Positions 7,751-10,737 of a stretch of DNA of 10,737 bases are shown here, one piece after another. Every line of letters starts with the position of its first letter. Positions within the stretch are counted from its first letter, which is position 1. The notes below the pieces were generated by a model. That model did no database searches. It saw only the letters and a program-made list of their open reading frames with translations, and had not been told where the DNA came from. The DNA comes from Smittium culicis (taxonomy: Eukaryota; Kickxellomycota; Harpellomycetes; Harpellales; Legeriomycetaceae), in contig LSSN01002478.1 in assembly GCA_001970855.1 (NCBI GenBank), positions 1 to 10,737 on the forward strand, in the 5' to 3' direction. The translations under genes and the position numbers were made by a program.

Positions 7751-8748
7751 TATTTATTGCACAAGTGAACTTTAATCTGCCTCATTCTCCAAGTCATTTT
7801 GTCTTTTAGCTATTGTGTACTTATTTGCTGAAATTGTTATTATTACTACTCTTTTTTTAACACCATGAGAATGACGACATCTATCCTATCATCGTTTAGT
7901 TTAGATAAGCATTATGACAAAATGCACCAATAGCCTTTAACGTGTCATTTTGGGGATGAAAGATTGTCAAATAGTGCTAATCAGATCCGGTCTTATCGTC
8001 ATTCGCCTTTATCCGCGGATGATTATTGGCTAGTATCTCGATTGACTAATAAGGAAGTGGGCGAATAATCAGCAGCTGTTCCGGTTTAGCCTTGTGTAGA
8101 CAAGCCCTAAAACAGAAATCTTATCGATCAAACATTAGGTGCCATTTTTTTCCTCTCTTTTTTCATTCTCATTACAAGGATAATCAGACTATTTTACCAG
8201 TTCTTCGGCACTTTACCAGGTGCCACGATGCAAGACTCCAAAAAACTGTTTGCGGGAAATGGCCTGGGAAGAGTCAGGGGGTGGGAGGTTCTGTTGTATT
8301 AATAATCTGATCTTGAGTTAAAATAAGGCTGTTATGGCTACAGCAAAGTATTTGTAGAATGTTGAGCGGTGGGAAAAGTGCTTATTGACTCCGATCAAAA
8401 GATTTTTGTTTTTTATTTTTTTAAATTGTGAATTTATTACTCGGATCAATAGGAAAGAAAAAAGATCGCCATAGCAATTCGCTTTGTTACTCTGCAATGA
8501 GCAATAAATACTGCCATAAATTTCCAAAATAACGCAATCGATGTTATTCAGAATGCCTTAGAATCAGATTCCATAATGAGGGCTTATCTTATCTTTGATC
8601 CTTTAATAGTCCAACGACTGATTTTTAAATGCGAATTATATATTGACTTTATTAGATTTTTTTGTAACTTTAAAAGGACGATTGATTGAGACAATAAGAG
8701 CGATTAAATTAGTGTAGATTTATTGTAATAATTTAGCGAGTACGGGAA
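7751..8748. other. Intergenic stretch between the pyrophosphatase and glycosyltransferase genes
   Basis: There is no supportable gene. About 7860-8310 is of higher complexity than its flanks, with a 72-codon + frame (8092-8310) that shows no domain and no favourable start and is probably chance. Several GATA-type sites occur (AGATAAG near 7902; CTTATC near 7992, 8121 and 8584), along with a TCCGCGGA palindrome near 8012. They could belong to a distal control region of the pyrophosphatase gene. No tRNA or rRNA is visible. Confidence 0.4.
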
Positions 8749-8764
8749 AGAGAGAGAGAGAGAG
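8749..8764. repeat. (AG)8 microsatellite
   Basis: Eight perfect AG units lie within a purine-rich segment downstream of the minus-strand glycosyltransferase gene. Confidence 0.95.
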
Positions 8765-8934
8765 GATGGGTATAAGTAAATAGTAAAATGAGACATAATT
8801 TATCCAAAAAATTGTTCATTAAAAAAAAAAGTATATTTGTAAAAGGAAGGGGATTGGAGGTGGAGGAGAAGGATATTATATAAAGAAAGCTTGATTTGAG
8901 AGAGTTGGTGTGTTTGACATGGAAAGGCAATGTT

Positions 8935-8940
8935 TTTATT
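8935..8940 (-). terminator. Poly(A) signal of the glycosyltransferase gene
   Basis: TTTATT on + gives AATAAA on the minus strand, 27 nt after the stop codon. A second candidate lies near 8719. The region 8740-8960 is G-poor on the minus strand, consistent with 3' UTR. Confidence 0.45.
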
Positions 8941-8966
8941 TTTTTTTGTTGAGGAATGAATGGGTG

Positions 8967-9839
8967 TTAGCGTTTTGTTCCTAGACTTATTTTGACGGGG
9001 TAGTCGCCGTACTTTTTGTGGAAGATTTCCTTTTCGTGCGACTTGTACTGGAATATGTCGTCGGCGAGGGTGTAGTTCTTGGAGTCGGTGCAGTTGTGGA
9101 TGGTGTACCCGAACCAGTAGTCTTCAAGCCCAGTTCCGGGCTTTTCGATGTCGCAGGAGCAGTAGTCCTGCAGGATTAAGGAGGTTATGGCGTAGATCTT
9201 GCCGTTCATGACGGGCTGCTTGAACTCGCTGCCGACGTGGTTGTTGTCCCCGAAATAGATGCGTTTGTCGCTATTCTCGGCCATGAAGGTGATGACGTCG
9301 TAGAGGTAGTCCTTGTTAATGAAAATATCGAAATCCATCTTGATGAACACCTTGTACTCGTGGATCCCTTCGCACAGCTTGTTGAACATGTCGAACGTTT
9401 TGGCCGGCAAGTCCCAGTACCCGTTAATCGGATCGACCATAACGTCGCAGAAGTCTCGCTCGTCGCCCTTGTCGCATACCGTGACCAGGTTCGCGTCTGA
9501 GTATAGCTCGAAAATAAACTGCGGATCTTCTTTGGCGTTCACAGGCATGATTATGACATACTCGTTCCTCAAGTCGAGCAGCGACTTCTTATCAGCGCGT
9601 CTCGGTCTCAAGTACGTCGAATTAAACCAGTTCAAGTAGACTGGGCGGAAAGGATACAGATCGTCCGACGTCTTTTTGAACAGGTCCGAAATATCTTTTT
9701 TGTTCTTGTAACTTTTGTTTTTATCGTCTGCGTCTCTGACGGTATTTATGATTGACAGCATCGTTAAAAGCATGAATGCAAAAATAAAAATTATGAGCAA
9801 GTTTGACCTCTTGCTGATACGCCTTAATACAGCACTCAT
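8967..9839 (-). CDS. Type II membrane glycosyltransferase, GT31 (beta-1,3-galactosyltransferase)-like
   Basis: This is a 290-residue protein starting at the ATG at 9839; the open frame extends six codons further but only to a TTG, and MSAVLRR gives a normal type II topology. A short basic N-tail (RRISKR) precedes one hydrophobic anchor at ~14-31, then a Lys-rich stem to ~60 and a lumenal domain. EYVIIMPV (93-100) resembles the opening beta strand. KMDFDIFI (167-174) is a DxD-type metal/UDP-sugar motif (D169, D171) matching the K-x-D-D-D-x-F/Y of GT31. GLEDYWFGYTI (237-247) matches the later E-D-V/Y-x-x-G motif. N-glycosylation sequons lie at N73, N249 and N255, consistent with passage through ER/Golgi. 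A sugar transfer to protein or wall glycans in the Golgi is inferred; donor and acceptor are unknown. At 290 residues it is short for the family. There is no sign of an intron. Confidence 0.8.
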   Translation of the reverse strand: MSAVLRRISKRSNLLIIFIFAFMLLTMLSIINTVRDADDKNKSYKNKKDISDLFKKTSDDLYPFRPVYLNWFNSTYLRPRRADKKSLLDLRNEYVIIMPVNAKEDPQFIFELYSDANLVTVCDKGDERDFCDVMVDPINGYWDLPAKTFDMFNKLCEGIHEYKVFIKMDFDIFINKDYLYDVITFMAENSDKRIYFGDNNHVGSEFKQPVMNGKIYAITSLILQDYCSCDIEKPGTGLEDYWFGYTIHNCTDSKNYTLADDIFQYKSHEKEIFHKKYGDYPVKISLGTKR

Positions 9840-9851
9840 CGTTATATACAC

Positions 9852-9905
9852 AAGCAATAATTTAATTTAATTTAATATAATTTAATTTGTTATATTGCTT
9901 ATATA
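9852..9905 (-). promoter_or_regulatory. Glycosyltransferase core promoter: TATA box inside an inverted-repeat-flanked (TTTAA)n tract
   Basis: Minus-strand TATATAAG (9905-9898) lies about 60 bp before the ATG and is the best TATA box. It overlaps an 8-bp arm TATTGCTT (9893-9900) that pairs with AAGCAATA (9852-9859). Between the arms is a TTTAA tandem run (9861-9888, one unit TATAA). The whole block is almost purely A/T and could extrude or melt easily. The function is inferred. Confidence 0.4.
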
Positions 9906-10240
9906 GTATGTAGCCTAAAAGTGTGGAAAGGGATGATGCAATAGAATATATTGGATATATAGAATGGAAGCCTCGAGAATACACACGATGAAAAATATAT
10001 ATATTGAATGTAAGCTATGCTGGAAAGAGGTTATGGGAAGAATAAGTCAAGGTGACGGTTGCAACACTAATAAAGTTTCATAAACTTATTTTTATAAAGG
10101 GAAAATCACACTAGACTATTGGCAGCGGCTATTAAAGCTAATTGCCTAAATCGGGCTTAGATTTATTCTCTTCTATGGGCTGGTGGATAAGCGTAGAAAA
10201 GGCCTGTTGTCTAACATTGCAAAGACTTTGGCAGCCTTAG
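9906..10240. other. Upstream flank of the glycosyltransferase gene
   Basis: To about 10080 the + strand is C-poor, so the minus strand is G-poor, as expected for an upstream/leader region of the minus-strand gene. From 10120 to 10240 the sequence is less AT-biased (TTGGCAGC occurs twice, near 10125 and 10220), but no gene, RNA or element is recognisable. Confidence 0.35.
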
Positions 10241-10737
10241 TGGTTTAATATGCATACTCTATTACTCGCCCCATCCCCAATCCCAAACATTAAACATAAT
10301 CATAATTCCAAACAACGATCATAGCCCAATTCCAAATAATTGCACAAAAGCCCAACCCTTAACTCAGCCAACAGATATTGGTAGTTGGGCAAATGCGCTT
10401 ATAAATCCTGCAACATATCGTCTTCATCCAGATACCTATAATTCGCCTGATTCCCATACATATTAACTAATGCCCGTCTATTTCAAGTCAACCACCAGTA
10501 TTTAATATTGCCGAATATTGCCGAATTTGACAATTAAAGTTTTCAAGCCTGACGCTATATTTCCTTTTCATTTTTCTGTATCTCCTTCACTCATTCGCTC
10601 AACAATTGAAAAAGCCAGCTTCCTCAACTGCGCTGCTCAGATCGGCTTACGTACACACTTTCTATTCGATACAGCTACCTTCAGCTTGCTACCCTCATAT
10701 CAGAAGTCTGCTTTCTTGAATTTCTTTCTTTTTCTCA
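10241..10737 (+). promoter_or_regulatory. Probable promoter/5' leader of a + strand gene beyond the window
   Basis: The + strand turns G-poor and C/T/A-rich up to the window end, closing in a TTTCTTTCTTTTTCTC tract. This is the same composition as the leader of the transporter gene (4575-4735), so a + strand start codon is expected shortly after 10737. CCAAT boxes occur near 10275 and 10328. A 10-bp tandem duplication, AATATTGCCG twice, lies at 10504-10523. No coding frame is seen within the window itself. Confidence 0.45.

Noticed and set aside
8092..8310. 72-codon + frame in the intergenic region
   Set aside because: It has no domain, no leader composition, no similarity I recognise, and a length within chance for this region.
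9840..9857. Six extra in-frame codons before the glycosyltransferase ATG
   Set aside because: They begin at TTG. The ATG at 9839 gives a normal type II N-terminus and a good A at -3.
1..10737. CRISPR arrays, bacterial operons or prokaryotic defence systems
   Set aside because: No spaced direct repeats are present. A spliceosomal intron, poly(A) signals, a TATA box and three fungal/eukaryotic-type genes show a eukaryotic nuclear locus.

Overview
The window looks like nuclear DNA of a fungus with a strongly AT-rich genome. Three protein genes stand out as GC-rich islands in intergenic DNA full of A/T runs. One gene has a short spliceosomal intron (GTAAGT...TAG), the pyrophosphatase is of the fungal/animal type, and the intergenic distances are compact. 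CTG reads as leucine at sites where NIPA proteins keep a hydrophobic residue. The combination of a NIPA-type magnesium transporter, a GT31-like glycosyltransferase and an AT-rich background would fit an early-diverging fungus (for example Kickxellomycotina/Zoopagomycota), but that placement is an inference and weak.

Layout. Positions 1-4700 hold no intact gene. The first ~1.1 kb is T-rich on the + strand, stop-filled, and may carry decayed retroelement sequence. Two copies of one ~188-bp non-autonomous DNA transposon (MITE) lie at 2160-2348 and 2943-3129, in opposite orientation. The second sits between two intact TTAA tetranucleotides and starts with CCC, as piggyBac-type elements do. A GC-rich, G-over-C skewed island at about 3820-4140 is unexplained. 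From 4575 a G-poor, C/T/A-rich leader with a TATA box leads into a two-exon NIPA-family Mg2+ transporter gene (4799-6128, intron 5065-5158). It converges on a full-length cytosolic-type inorganic pyrophosphatase gene (IPP1/PPA1 type, minus strand, 7358-6498). Between them lies a palindromic AATAAA-C-TTTATT at 6285-6297, which can serve as poly(A) signal for both strands. After ~1.6 kb of intergenic DNA comes a minus-strand type II membrane glycosyltransferase resembling GT31 beta-1,3-galactosyltransferases (9839-8967). The right edge (10241-10737) is again G-poor and CT-rich, like the NIPA leader, and probably leads into a + strand gene beyond the window.

The three genes do not form a pathway: pyrophosphate hydrolysis, divalent-cation transport and protein or wall glycosylation are separate jobs. 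PPase needs Mg2+, but nothing here shows co-regulation. The most notable signals are the TTAA-flanked MITE pair, the shared bidirectional poly(A) palindrome, the UTR strand skew that predicts a lost or unrecognised minus-strand transcript near 3.6-4.1 kb, and a PTS1-like C-terminus (-SKI) on the pyrophosphatase.
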